Positions 1-10,780 of a stretch of 64,000 bases of DNA are shown here, piece after piece. The DNA lies in contig NC_088296.1 of assembly GCF_032854445.1 (NCBI RefSeq), positions 27,957,064 to 28,021,063 on the forward strand. Direction: 5' to 3'. How positions within the stretch are numbered: the stretch's first letter is position 1; each line of letters begins with the position of its first letter. The DNA is from Liolophura sinensis. Lineage: Eukaryota > Mollusca > Polyplacophora > Chitonida > Chitonidae. The notes under the pieces were generated by a model. The model did no database searches. It saw nothing but the letters and a program-made list of their open reading frames with translations, and had not been told where the DNA came from. A program made the position numbers and the translations under genes.

Positions 1-56
1 TGGATCTTGTTCGTCTGTTGGTACAGAGAGGCGCTGACGTCAATGTACAGAATGAG
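1..56 (+). CDS. Ankyrin-repeat exon, 5' part cut off by window edge
   Basis: Last 18 codons of a 33-residue ankyrin repeat (DLVRLLVQRGADVNVQNE), followed by donor GTATGT at 57. It matches the end of the exons at 3006, 9536 and 21711 (type B here). The following intron sequence also matches those copies. First visible exon of the long ankyrin/Ig gene; earlier exons lie outside the window. The reading frame is phase 0 at the donor, like all ankyrin exons here. Confidence 0.8.
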
Positions 57-186
57 GTATGTGGTGTATAGTTACGATGATTTTCACATTGTCTCTAACT
101 CTAGACTACGTAAGACCATCACTAAAATACATGCATTACTTTAGGTTTATTTCCAGGAATACAGTCTAAATTGATTCTCCATTGAG

Positions 187-468
187 ATACCGCCTCTTAT
201 AGCACAGTTAGTAGAGCGTCCGCTTCGGGAGTGGTAGATCCAGGATGAGTCCTGGGTCGAGTCACACCTAAGACTTTAAAAGAGGAAGTTGTAACTTCCT
301 GGCTTGGCATTCAACATGACGGGAATAGTGCAACGACTGGTTTTAGAGCGGTGGAAATCCGTCCTGCAACAAGGAGGCACATTACATACACCCTAAGGAT
401 TCCTTCGTCGTCATATGACTGACAAATTTTTGAGTACGACGTTAAACACAAGCACTCTTTCATTCTTC
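187..468 (+). mobile_element. tRNA-derived SINE, family 2, with target-site duplication
   Basis: The head looks like a tRNA: an A-box-like stretch around TAGCACAGTTAGTAGAGCG and a B-box-like GGTCGAGTCAC. The end is GTACGACGTTAAACACAAGCAC. ATTGAG occurs on both sides (181-186 and 469-474). The paralogous introns at about 3,226, 9,760 and 21,935 have the uninterrupted site, so this is an insertion after the exon cassettes were duplicated. Other copies: 30,616, 54,785 and 55,497. Confidence 0.8.
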
Positions 469-637
469 ATTGAGGTTCCGCTGTGCATGTAAATATTAGG
501 AGATACAAAAATACCAACAAATATAATGAATAATTATTCATTAAATAGATATGGCCAATGGTCGCTCAGTAGTGTTTTTAGACTAGCCTCTCAATTAGTA
601 CAGTATCCTGGCAGACCATAGGAAAGAGATAATACTT

Positions 638-705
638 TCTGGGTGGAGGGGGTTAGGATGGGTGGGGTGGTTGTGGGGTGGTTGTGGGGCAGTGGTAATT
701 AATAA
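638..705 (+). repeat. G-rich tract with quadruplex potential
   Basis: Many runs of three to five G are separated by one to four bases, including a 13-bp near-repeat (GGGGTGGTTGT). The tract lies 55 bp upstream of the exon at 761. The matching introns before the exons at 3547, 10682 and 22897 lack it and read straight from TTTTGGGGAG to the AGTAATAATTA context. Confidence 0.6.
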
Positions 706-760
706 TTAGAAACCAAACCTTGTATCGTGACAATATATAAATGACGTGTTATTGTGACAG

Positions 761-859
761 GAAGGAGAGACAGTTTTGTTTTGGGCGATGAGGACAGGTG
801 ATTTGAACCTTGTTCGTCTGTTGATAAATCACGGAGCCAATGTCAACGTACAGAATAAG
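761..859 (+). CDS. Ankyrin-repeat exon, type C
   Basis: Exactly 33 codons, from EGETVLFWAM to VNVQNK, phase 0 at both ends, with donor GTAAGG. It carries the usual ankyrin pattern G-x-T-x-L...A, then LVRLLINHGANVNVQN. Acceptor: the sister exons read GTGACATCCCACAG, but here it is GTGACAG, a loss of about seven bases that leaves AG in place while shortening the acceptor region. The exon may therefore splice less efficiently. Ankyrin repeats are protein-binding helix-turn-helix units; no partner can be inferred. Confidence 0.75.
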
Positions 860-1832
860 GTAAGGGCTGCATGGTTGTTTACAAGGAGAGCATGCTGGGC
901 CAAGAACCATATTAAATACCTAGTTTTATCTTCAAATACATGCGTTCACAAAAGTCAAAGACGGAAAGTTATTCACTTTGAGCATGAATTATATATACTA
1001 TGCTACCTCTGGCCAAACACAATATTACATGAACAAAAATGAAATTATATCTTTGCAATCTACACCTTATTAAAGATGAAAAGATAAAAAAATTAGATCA
1101 ACACTTCTCTACCCAAATATGTTGCAAATAAACGCCCGAACGTGCGTTTATATATTTCAAATGCATTTGCAGTGTAGAAAAAAGAATCATTTTGCAGAAA
1201 CATACACATGTACATGCTAAGGTAAGGGAATTAACCAGTGTTTAAGAGTCCTGGCTAATACTTGTCTCAATTTATATTTGCTGCAGAAGACTTCATCTTG
1301 GCTATACTGTTATGTCAGCAGGAAAGAATGGTGTCTTTGGATTTGCAATTAATTTGACGTCACTGGTATAGAAGGACTCAACATGCTGAGTTGTCATCAC
1401 ATTTAACATACAATACCATTAAAACAATGCAAAGGAACCAGGCCTTCTGGATGCTTAGTCCGCCAGCAGAATCGGGGAATATAGAGATACAATACAATAA
1501 ATCTTACAGCACAGAGAGTAACAGCAGTGTGATAGTTGGTAAATTGTCCCATGTGAAACATCGCTTCTTTTCATACAACGTCAATTACGGTTTTGTACTA
1601 ACTACTTACGGAATTGCTTAAATGGTAATAAATTGCGCGCCCTTTAGCACCATGGTTTACGGAGCATTAGGTAAAAAAAGACTGTGATGTTAGTTGCAAT
1701 TTCTTGTTTACTATAATACGTTTGAATTTAAAATGTTGGGAAAATGAAGTTTTGCGTGGTAGGAGAATAATTGCAAGTGCTGCAAGCCGGGAGATAAGGT
1801 CGTGGTTTGTATATTATTGTTACGGTACACAG

Positions 1833-1934
1833 GAGGGAAAAGACACCACTACTCTTGGCTCATCGGAGAAAAGTGATATGGATCGCTTTCGTCTCCTAGT
1901 CAGAAATGGAGTTTATGTCAAAATTCAGGATCTA
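1833..1934 (+). CDS. Divergent ankyrin exon with shifted donor (possibly decayed)
   Basis: After acceptor ACACAG a 33-codon frame runs open (EGKDTTTLGS ... FRLLVRNGVYVKIQD). It keeps the ankyrin length and the RLLV core but lacks TPL and the NVN end. The usual donor position (1932) reads CT. The next GTACGT is three bases later, which would add one codon (CTA) and keep phase 0. The paralogous stretches at 8,530 and 20,705 are clearly broken, so this is either a surviving odd repeat or a decaying exon. Confidence 0.4.
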
Positions 1935-2380
1935 GTACGTCGTTCACAGATCAAATGAAAGACCACGTTATCTATGTCAATGTAAACAATTTTAACAATG
2001 TTTTAATGTTAATTGGGTAAAAAATGTTTGAAAGACTTCAAAACTAAATCTAGACTCGAGGGAATCTGAATTGAATTTGTAATCGTATATTGAGGATGCC
2101 TCGAATATCTTGAACAGAATTGGTACCATCGCTAAATATTTTTACCGTTAATACCACAGTTTGGTTCATTTGACCGGAATACATCCCTAATGTGCTCTTA
2201 AGTGAGACAGACATGACATCAGTTACGGTACTTTACCAGAAAGACGCCTAGATATATGTACCGAATGGTGCCGCAGGTGTAAAGTAACAAACAGTTCACG
2301 ACTTTACACAGGCTGTGCCATTGAGGTCCCCTTTAAATACAATTAGTCGTCACGTACATCATGCTCAAGTACCAAACTGT

Positions 2381-2906
2381 GATTTTACATAAATGTCCGC
2401 GTTCTACAACCAAAAGAAACTATAGAGGTAGAAATGTAAGTGGTGACACATTGATAGAATTCGTCAGCTGCATGAGTAACACTCACAATGGACAAGACAG
2501 ACAATACTACAAATAGCACTGAATTGTGTGAAAATGTTACCTGATTGTCATCTGTTGCACAGGAACAAGGCAGTGGTTCTTTGGGCAGTTCATAAAAATA
2601 ATGTATCTTTGTACTGAAAAGTTAAGATACTCAGGCTTGACTTCATCCAAACTTTAATTTTACATAAATGTCCGCGCCCTGGAAATAAAAGAAATCATAC
2701 AGGTAGAAATGTAACTGGTAACACAGTCGTGGAATGAACAATTCGTTAGCTACATGACGAATACTCACAATGGACACGACAGACAATACTACAAATAGCA
2801 CTGAATTATGTGAACATGTTACCTTACTGTCACCTGTTCCACACGAACGAGACAGTTGTTCATTGGGGAGTTCGTGAAAAATAATGTATTTTTGTACTAA
2901 AAACGG
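2381..2906 (+). repeat. Tandem duplication of about 250 bp, each copy with an ankyrin-exon relic
   Basis: Two adjacent imperfect copies (about 2,381-2,625 and 2,655-2,906) share blocks such as TTTTACATAAATGTCCGCG and AATACTACAAATAGCACTGA. Each ends with about 50 bases related to the start of the type A ankyrin exon (7795), followed by loss of similarity. Neither relic can encode a full repeat. Single copies of the same block lie at about 9,010-9,260 and 21,195-21,435. Confidence 0.65.
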
Positions 2907-3005
2907 ATGCCTTTTGTGGTGAGTAAACTGAGGTAAATGTAGAATCCGTGATCTTGTTGACACTCAGTCCCGACTTTATCTACATACTATTTTTAACTTT
3001 TACAG

Positions 3006-3104
3006 GATGGAAAGACGCCTTTGCTTTTAGCCCTGAGGGCAAATAATCTGGATCTTGTTCGTCTGTTGGTAGAGAGAGACGCTGATGTCAGTATACAGAA
3101 TGAG
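3006..3104 (+). CDS. Ankyrin-repeat exon, type B
   Basis: 33 codons, DGKTPLLLAL to DADVSIQNE, phase 0 on both sides, acceptor TTTTACAG and donor GTATGT. It is a standard ankyrin repeat (KTPLLLA, LVRLLVER, ADV). It differs from the type B exons at 9536 and 21711 by a few substitutions, for example an Asp where they have Gly before A-D-V. It is followed 442 bp later by a type C exon, as in the other cassettes. Confidence 0.82.
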
Positions 3105-3546
3105 GTATGTGGTGTACAGTGCATTGATTTTTACATTGTCTCTGACTCTAGACTAAATAAGACCAACACTAAAACACATGTTTTATTTCTGGTTTATTTC
3201 CAGGAATGCAGACAAAACTGATTCTCCATTGAGGTGGGCTGGTTCCTTTGTGCGTGTAAATATTAAGGGGTACAAAATACCAACAAAAATAAACGATCCG
3301 CTCTCAAAACCCTGTAGAAAATTTTGCTAACATTATAGTATACATTACTCACATACGGATGTGCCTGTATTCATTAGATAGTTATGGCTAGTGATCGCTC
3401 ACTAGTTTTTTTTAAACTACCTTCTCAGTGCGTACAGTATCCTAGTTGTCTAAATGAATGATTTACTGTTTTGGGGAGTAGTAATAATTAAAAAAGAAAA
3501 CCGTGTCTCGAGTATATAAATAGCATATTATTGTGACATCCCACAG

Positions 3547-3645
3547 GAAGGAGAGACGGCGTTGTTTTGGGCAGTGAAGATGGATGATATAAAACTTGTT
3601 CGTCTGTTGACTGAGCACAGAGCCAATGTCAACGTACAGAATAAG
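3547..3645 (+). CDS. Ankyrin-repeat exon, type C
   Basis: 33 codons, EGETALFWAV to NVNVQNK, phase 0 on both sides, acceptor CATCCCACAG and donor GTAAGT. The Leu of the usual TPLHLAA motif is Trp here, as in most type C exons of this gene. An Arg replaces the usual Gly of the turn (HRANVN instead of HGANVN), an unusual change for the family. Its 99-bp length and neighbours mark it as part of the long ankyrin/Ig gene. Confidence 0.82.
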
Positions 3646-4985
3646 GTAAGTGCTGTATGGTTATTTGAAAGGAGAGAATGTTGGACCAAGCACCATTTTA
3701 AACATCTACTTTTATCCTCAAATACATATATGAACTAAAGTCAAAGATGGAAACTTGCTCACTTCGGGCATGAATTATCTACAATATGCAGGCTCCAGCG
3801 TAAACACAGTATTACGTATAGTGTGACCAAAAATTATATTATTTCTTTCCTATGGCCTCAAATATATCAGAATGCTCCGGGGTTATATCAAAATAAAACA
3901 AATTTATCACATCATATTTCCACCAATGGCGAGCTTTAAAAGTTGTGAAGAATCTTTGACACCTTTTAAAAACTATATATATGCACTTAGTCTAGAACAA
4001 GATAACATTTTAGAACAATTGCTTCATTAGTTCTGACAAATTCGAAATTTTACGAAATACAAAATGGCAGACAAATGACGCGATTTTTTTCTACGGCTTA
4101 AGTCTAATTGAAACTTATCAGCTATTTTCCTTAAATCTGCCTTCCTTAACTAAGCTTAAAATAACTGACAAATCCTCACTATCAGGGAATGAATCCACAT
4201 TAAATTCCTCAGCCATAATGACACAGTATAGTGTTTAAAGAAACTATATAAATAGTTTTACAAAGTGTGAATCTCTGCTTGATCCACAACAGAAACCAAA
4301 CACCGCTAAACCAGCTGACAATTAACCTGCAAAAATTTAGTCAAGATGAAAACAACTGGTTTGTTTAACTCTCAGATCAGCGATTGACCTTGCACAAAAT
4401 CAAACAAAGAAACACGATGAGGCTTAAATAAGATCAATACATATATCTGAACAAAATAGGCAAATAACACAACTGACAATAATATACAAAACAATACAAA
4501 TATTACAGAAATATATAGTCTCTTACTGTCAGCGAGCAAATCTGGATTGAATATTTCGGCTTCTAAAGACAAATCAGTTCACGTAAATGTAGAATGCCCA
4601 GTTAAGAGGAGTATTCTAGTCGAAGGGTGACAACCCTACAGGTCACAAGGAGATTTCCAACTGCCTGCGAAGGTGTAACTTCTCAGGGCGGAGGAGTTGT
4701 CATTAGTGTCCTTGATGCCGAGATGGCGATGTAGGTTTCAGGCCTTTTGAAATATGCACAAAGTCACATTCAGGGTAAACTGGGGTGAAATGTATTTAAT
4801 TGCACAAAGAGACAATGAGCGATACAAGCTCCACAATAACGTCTCAAAAATAGCAAGTGGCAAAACACAAGCTTACACAGTGCTCTGTATAGAAAATGGA
4901 GTACAAATGACGAATGACGTGAAAGCGGATATCTACAAACCCGGCAAAATCCTTCACAATGATTGACAGTAAATATGATTCCTTT
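3646..4985 (+). other. Intron without recognised features
   Basis: The part up to about 4,100 matches introns after the type C exons at 10682 and 22897. From about 4,100 to 4,985 I see only AT-rich sequence without a recognisable exon. Confidence 0.5.
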
Positions 4986-5100
4986 CACCTGGACTTGAGT
5001 AAATAACGCCTCACAAGTGGACTTGAGTAAATGACTGCTCACAAGTGGAGTTGATTAAGTAACTGCTCGCAAGTGGACTTGAGTAAATGACCGCGAGCAG
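4986..5100 (+). repeat. 28-bp tandem repeat, four units
   Basis: GGACTTGAGTAAAT-type units start at about 4,991, 5,019, 5,047 and 5,075, a constant spacing of 28 bp. The third unit is diverged (GGAGTTGATTAAGT). Confidence 0.75.
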
Positions 5101-5654
5101 CACAGCACCGTCCCTCATTTTCATAGACTAACGCAAAGAAAATTCTGGATGATTTGATCGTAAAATCGATATTTTTTCCAGAATGTATATCGTAGGTACA
5201 ATGACGCGAAACTCTTAAACACCGAAGCCTCGAGAACGCTCGACTGAAATACAATGCAGGCTATAACGCACACAAAGAGGAAAATGTAGGCCAGACACCG
5301 GCCAGGCAAAATAAAAAATATATAATACAACGTTTTAAGAGGGAGTTAGTAACTGTATGTACAGATGCTTAATGACCCCTCGACCCCTTAGATTCATTCA
5401 TTCATTCTGCGGTCTACCCCAAGACATACATCAGTTACATTAAAATCGGATGGAATTTACTATCACCTTTAGCGGTAACAAAATTTGCGTAAATGTCATG
5501 TAGTTTTGAAAGTTTTTTTAGCGATCACGTGAAAACCACAGCTTGAACGGAAATTTTTTTGTCATGATCCTGAGTTAAATTAGGCTTCTGTTTGATCCAA
5601 ATGTGCAGGTTTTACGGCGACCTAAGTTTGCGCTATTTTAATTGTTCTGTACAA

Positions 5655-5930
5655 TTTATTTATTTGTCTATTTATTTATTTATTTATTTATTTGATGTTT
5701 TACGCCGTACTCAAGAATATTTCACTTGTACGACGGCGGCCAGCATTATGGTGGGAGAAAACCCGGGCACAGCCCGGGGGAAACCCGACCATCCGCAGGT
5801 TCCTGGCTGATCTTCCCACTTACGTCCGGGCAGGAAGCCAGGATGAGCTGGACTTGAACTCACAGCGACGGCATCGGCGAGGAGCTCCTGGATCATCACG
5901 CTGCACTAGCGCGCTAGCCACTGAGGCCCC
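5655..5930 (-). mobile_element. tRNA-derived SINE, family 1, full length
   Basis: Read on the minus strand it has a tRNA-like head (GGGGCCTCAGTGGCTAGCGCG), a central part with CTGCGGATGGTCG, a 3' domain with GGCCGCCGTCGTACAAGTG and AATATTCTTGAGTACGGCGT, and an AAATA-type simple tail (plus-strand TTTATT repeats at 5,655-5,693). Other copies in this window: 9,967, 22,118, 30,442, 31,283, 34,060, 34,340, 48,166, 52,556 and 62,880. Confidence 0.85.
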
Positions 5931-6862
5931 TTATATTAAAAAGGTTTAATTGCCACCAAACTACATATATATAGTCACGTGTGTCAAGTTTAAGGTCAAG
6001 CGGTTCAGTTGTTCTGGAAAGCTCTGGAGTCTTAAAGGTTTTTTTTCTTTATATAAATCTAGATGTTACCAAGAAACCTTTCCTCGCAGTGTCAGCTTGG
6101 TTCTGCTCATCACAGCTTGGTGCAAGTTGGTGAATAACCAATCCTTCATCGTGCATTCATAGGGTAGAAAGAACTACAATATCGAGAGTAACGCCAGATC
6201 AGCGATGACAGTGACACAGATGATGCCTAACACACTTAAGCAGTAAATTCCTGTCTCTTGTCAGTTTTCCTGGTTTAGGTCTGGATACGAATTGTCCAAT
6301 TAATGCTTAACTACCAGCATCCTACACACTACTTAGCGACATGGCTCAAGCGACACTAACGTGCAAAAGATTTTACATCATGGAAAGGATTCAAGGTGAA
6401 CAGTTGTGTAAAAAATGTACTGATTTTAATAGTGATTTCTTCGATGTTACTGGCCTGGGATTGCTGATGGGTTTTCTTGTCATCACATATAATTCATGAT
6501 GTTATAGAAATTATTCAAAAGGACCAGGTTCGGGGACTTGTATCAACGATTTGAGTGGCCCTTCTGCAGAGTTCTTTTTTCTTCGCCTATTACTCCTGCA
6601 TGTATTATGTCAGTTTAACATCCCGAGGAAAGGAAAGATATATGTAACCGTTCGCAACGAAGCGTTTACAAATAATACATTTGTTTTATTTACTGATTTA
6701 GTGTTAATTAACGCCACACTCAATAATTCTTCACTTTCACGATAAGTGACAAAACTGGGGTGCCATAATTTCTAGCCAAAATTCTGTCGGGCCCTCACAA
6801 GGTATAATGTAGTTCATGCACCGCTTTGTGTGGCACACCGCACACTACTGATCAAATTACGC
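5931..6862 (+). other. Intron; left part of segmental duplication copy A
   Basis: No exon recognised. From 6,063 onward the sequence is repeated at 18,038, starting at ATGTTACCAAGAAACCTTTC in both. Confidence 0.5.
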
Positions 6863-7660
6863 CAATGTCTTTGGTGCTGTGTCATTGCGGCACTGTGGTA
6901 CATCGCTATGGTGTTGTGTTGCAGTGCATGACCGCGGCACTTTGGTACAGTGTGAGCGCGGCACTGTAGAACATCGCTACGGTGCTGTGGTGCGTCCGCG
7001 GCACAGTGGTAAAGTGTCGTTGTGGCACTGTGGTACATCGCTATGATATTGTGGTGCAGTGTATGACCGTGGTATAGTGTGACCAGGGCACCGTAGTCCA
7101 TCGTTACGGTGCTGTGGTGCTGTGTATAACCGGGGCACGTTGGTAGTGTAAGCCCGGCACCGTAGTACATTGCTACGGTGCTGTGGTGCTGTGTGCGACC
7201 ACGGCACTGTGGTAAGTGTCATTGTTGCGCTGTGGTGCATAGCTATGGTGTTGTGGTGCAGTGTATGACCGCGGCACCGTGGTACATTGTGTCTGCGACA
7301 CCGTAGTCCATCGCTACGGTGCTATGGTAATGTGTGTGACCGCGGCACTTTGGTACAGTGTGACCGCGGCAACTTAGTACATCGCTACGTTGCTGTGGTG
7401 CTTGTGTGCGACCGCGGCACTGTGGGACAGTGTCATTGCGGCACGGTGGTACATCGCTATGTTGCTGTGATGTAGCGCAAGACCGCGGCAACGTGGTACA
7501 GTGTGACTGCGGCACCGTGGTACAGTGTGACTGCGACACTGTAGTACATCGCAACGGTACTGTGGTGCTGTGTGTGACCGCGGCACTGTGGTACAGTGTC
7601 ATTGTGCCACTGTGGTGCATTGCCATGGTGCTGTGGTGCTGTGTGTGATTGCGAGACTGT
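6862..7660 (+). repeat. Minisatellite 1, copy A (GACCGCGGCAC type)
   Basis: About 0.8 kb of degenerate units built around GACCGCGGCACTGTGGTACAG (about 24 bp) and ACATCGCTACGGTGCTGTGG, combining into a higher unit of about 70 bp. CG-rich with many CCGCGG palindromes. Open frames on both strands come from the repeat and are not genes. Copy B counterpart: 18,845-19,860, about 200 bp longer. Confidence 0.9.
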
Positions 7661-7794
7661 GCTGTTCTTGGTCACTTCGGTTTATCAATAGATAGTTCCT
7701 TTACCTACACGATATACACTAACGATCGGGAGATACATCTATACCTCTGGTGTCTATGAACCTGCTACATGTATGTTATTGTGACATTCCACAG

Positions 7795-7893
7795 AAAGGA
7801 GAGTCGGCTGTTCATTGCGCAGTGCGTAAAAATAATGTGGATCTTGTCCGTCAGATTGTGGATCTGGGCGGGGATATCAACATTCGGAATAAG
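7795..7893 (+). CDS. Ankyrin-repeat exon, type A
   Basis: 33 codons, KGESAVHCAV to DINIRNK, phase 0 on both sides, acceptor ATTCCACAG and donor GTGAGT. It matches the ankyrin pattern with H in the TPLHLAA motif and V-D-L-V-R-Q-I-V plus GGDINIRN. The Leu position of the motif is Cys (HCAV); the copy at 19998 has Trp there. The exon lies about 130 bp after the minisatellite and opens the A-B-C cassette of copy A. Confidence 0.82.
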
Positions 7894-8122
7894 GTGAGTT
7901 GTTGTGGTTGTTTTGGAAACACGCGCGGTACATACGTGACGATCTACATGTAACATTGTGAAATCCCTGCGGTCTTAAACCCTTTTTAGATGCAGAATTT
8001 TGACCTGTATTTGGTTTGTAAACATGAACTATGTGGAGAGAATAAAACAGAATGGCACCATGAAATGTGCAGTTTTTGCCACATTTTCTTCATTTTGAGG
8101 ACTTTAAGACCTTCGACTCGGT

Positions 8123-8249
8123 GTTTGTTGTGTCACCCGACACCGCTGAACCTTGTTTCGTACCTCGTCAAATACATCTAATGCTGAACATTCTCGAGAT
8201 TTGACTCGGTACAAAACAAGGTTCAGCGGTGTCGGGTTACACAATAAAC
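8123..8249 (+). repeat. Hairpin (foldback) element with about 50-bp arms
   Basis: The left arm 8,123-8,173 pairs with 8,199-8,249 with few mismatches around a loop of about 25 bp. The core of the arms is ACCCGACACCGCTGAACC / GGTTCAGCGGTGTCGGGT. Copy B (20,326-20,418) keeps the left arm but lost most of the right arm. A related right-arm sequence occurs at about 56,010-56,075, so this is a dispersed family, perhaps a MITE-like or foldback element. Confidence 0.75.
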
Positions 8250-8529
8250 CCTGAATTTGTCACCTGTGAAACAAGGCTTCTTTTTAATCTACATCAGTTA
8301 GGGTTTTATTCTAACTCTTTATGTGAATACTTCAACAATAGCGAATGTCGCGCCCCGTAGCACCATGGTTTAAGCAAAAGAAGGTAAAACTATACAATGA
8401 TGTTACTTGCAATTTCGTTTTTATTGCAATATGTTTGAAGTTAAAAGTTTGGGAAATGAAAGTTTTGCGTGGTAGGTGAATCAGCGCAAGTTCTACTTTC
8501 CGGGAGATAAGGTCGTGGTTTGTATATTT

Positions 8530-8636
8530 GGAAAGACACCAATGCCCCTGGCTCATTAGGGGCAAATGATCTGGATCGCCTTCGTCTCCTAGTCAAAAAT
8601 GCAGCTGAAGTGTGAAAATTCAGGATCTAGTACGTC
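8530..8636 (+). pseudogene. Decayed ankyrin exon
   Basis: Matches the divergent exon at 1833 but the acceptor is gone: TGTATATTTGGAAAGACACC joins where 1,809-1,842 reads TGTATATTATTG...ACACAGGAGGG. The frame is broken, for example CTCATTAGGGG and GAAGTGTGAAAA. It cannot be spliced or translated as a repeat. The same break is present in copy B at 20,700. Confidence 0.75.
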
Positions 8637-9195
8637 ATCCACAGATCAAATGAAAGACCACGTTATCTGTATCATTGTAAACTAGGGATTTATGTTTCAG
8701 TTATCCTCAAAAACGATAAAAAATATTTGAAGGGTTTCTAAACTAATTCTAGACTCAAGGGAGTATGAACTGAATTTGTAAACATACATTGAGGATGCCT
8801 TGAATATGTAGGACAGAACTAGTACGATTACTCAATACTTTATGACGTCAGTTACGGTAATTTACCAGAAAGACGCCTAGATATATGTACCGAATGGTGC
8901 CGCAGGTGTACACTAACAAACAGTTCACGACTTTACACAGACTGTGCTACTGAAGTCTGCCTGCTTAAAATACAATCAGTCGTCACGTACATCTTGCTCT
9001 AGTACCAAATTTTGATTTTACATAAATGTCGGCGCCCTGGAAATAAAAGAAATCATACAGGTATATATGTAACTGGTAACACAGCCAGGGAATGTACAAT
9101 TCGTTAGCTACATGAGTAGCACTCACAATGGACAAGACTGACAATACTACACATAGCACTGAATTATGTGAACATGTTACCTTACTGTCACCTGT

Positions 9196-9255
9196 TCCAC
9201 ACGAACGAGACAGTTGTTCATTTGGCACTTCGTAAAAATAATGTATGTTTATACT
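9196..9255 (+). pseudogene. Truncated relic of a type A ankyrin exon
   Basis: TTCCACACGAACGAGACAGT and GTTCATTTGGCACTTCGTAA follow the start of the exon at 7795, but the acceptor CACAG is altered to CACACG and similarity ends after AATAATGT. Single remaining member, in copy A, of the block that is doubled at 2,381-2,906. Confidence 0.6.
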
Positions 9256-9535
9256 GGACACGTATTCTTTGTGTGGTGACAACTGGTGTAGAATTGTAGA
9301 ATCCAAATGTTCAGAAATGAAGCTAATGTTATGTACACAATTTCGGTGAGTTTGTATTATTTGTCAATATTAGATTGACAACCTGGTTAGTGTTTGATAA
9401 ATTTTGTTGGTGTTTTCGGAAATGTAATCCTGTAAAATTTATTCCCAAATAAAAACCTGTATTTGTCAAAAGTTTCGGCGCCTTTTTTGACACTCAGTCT
9501 TGACTTGATCAACACACTATTTTTACCTTTTACAG

Positions 9536-9634
9536 GATGGGAAGACGCCTTTGCTTTTAGCCCTGAGGGCAAATAATCTGGATCTTGTTCGTCTGTTGGT
9601 AGAGAGAGGCGCTGATGTCAATGTACAGAATGAG
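9536..9634 (+). CDS. Ankyrin-repeat exon, type B
   Basis: 33 codons, DGKTPLLLAL to GADVNVQNE, phase 0 on both sides, acceptor CCTTTTACAG and donor GTATGT. A near-consensus ankyrin repeat. Compared with its copy at 21711 there are four silent changes and three replacements (first Asp to Gly, Val to Ile, last Glu to Lys), so coding constraint is plausible after duplication. The next ankyrin exon is about 1.05 kb downstream, because a SINE fragment enlarged the intron. Confidence 0.83.
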
Positions 9635-9966
9635 GTATGTGGTGTAAACTTACATTGATTTTCTCATTGCTCTGACTCTAAACTAAATAAGACCAACAGT
9701 AAAACACATGCTTTATTTCTGGGGTTTTTTCCAGGAATACAGTCTAAATTGATTCTCCATTGAGGTGTCCTGGTTCCTTTGTGCATGCAAATATTAGGGG
9801 GTACAAAATACCAACAAAAATAAACAGATTCTCTCTAAAAACCCTGTAGAAAATGTTGCTAACACCGTTGCATACATTACTCGCAAACGGATCTTCATTG
9901 GGTAGTTATGGCCAACTTTTTAAATCTTTTTTTATTTAGTTTTTATTTGTCTATTTATTTACTTAT

Positions 9967-10128
9967 TTGATTGGTGTTTTACGCGGCGCTTAAGAATATT
10001 TCACTTATACGATGGCGGCCAACATTATGGTGGTAGGAAACGACGCAGAGCCCAGGAAAAGGCCACGACCATCCGCAGGTTGTTGCCAGGCCTTCCCACG
10101 TACGGCCGGAGAGTAAGCAAGCATGCGC
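9967..10128 (-). mobile_element. SINE family 1, 5'-truncated
   Basis: Minus-strand 3' half of the SINE: AATATTCTTAAG, GGCCGCCATCGTATAAGTG, CTGCGGATGGTCGTGGCC and GGCCGTACGTGGG are readable, but the tRNA-like head is missing. Shared with copy B (22,118-22,281), so it predates the duplication. Confidence 0.8.
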
Positions 10129-10681
10129 AGATGATGATGTGTCGCGACTTACATTTGTTCATTTCCGCTGTTTTCATGGTTATCAGATCGCCAGTTTCCC
10201 CATGTATACTATATATATATATGTATCATTTCGTGTTCGGGGAACATCCCAACCTTCTGTTTTTCACCCAGAATTGGATACATAGATACACAGACGACAA
10301 TGTTTCACGACTCACATTTGTCCATTTTTGCAGCTGGCGTGGTAACTAGATAGCCGTTTTCCTTCTATATGCTACAGAAATGAGTTCGTGTCCGGGCTAC
10401 AACTCCCAACTATTTTCCACATAGTGTTTGGGTCTCTATCCATGAAGTTTCTCCTCAGGGGTTATACTTACCACAATGCTGCTAGTATTCCTTTATACAT
10501 TTCAAACAAATGTATTTGTTGGAGCGTTTGTTGTGTTCACCTGAACCCTTTTTTAATCTAGCCTCAACCAGTACAACATCCTTGTCCATATAAAGGAGAT
10601 GCTATTTTGGGGAGCAGTAATAATTAGAGAAGAAACTGTGTCACAAGTATAAAAATGACTTATTATTGTGACATCCCACAG

Positions 10682-10780
10682 GAAGGAGAGACGGCGTTGT
10701 TTTGGGCAGTGAAGATAGATGATATGGACCTTGTTCGTCTGTTGATTGAGCACGGAGCCAATGTCAACGTACAGAATAAG
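10682..10780 (+). CDS. Ankyrin-repeat exon, type C
   Basis: 33 codons, EGETALFWAV to GANVNVQNK, phase 0 on both sides, acceptor CATCCCACAG and donor GTACGT. It differs from the copy B exon at 22897 only by two adjacent bases, giving Trp here and Ala there at the Leu position of the TPLHLAA motif. Last ankyrin exon of copy A. Confidence 0.84.

Noticed and set aside
6814-7675. Minus-strand repetitive His/Thr/Cys-rich open frames in minisatellite 1
   Set aside because: They overlap in several frames, are not conserved with 18,821-19,860 as proteins, and arise from repeat structure.
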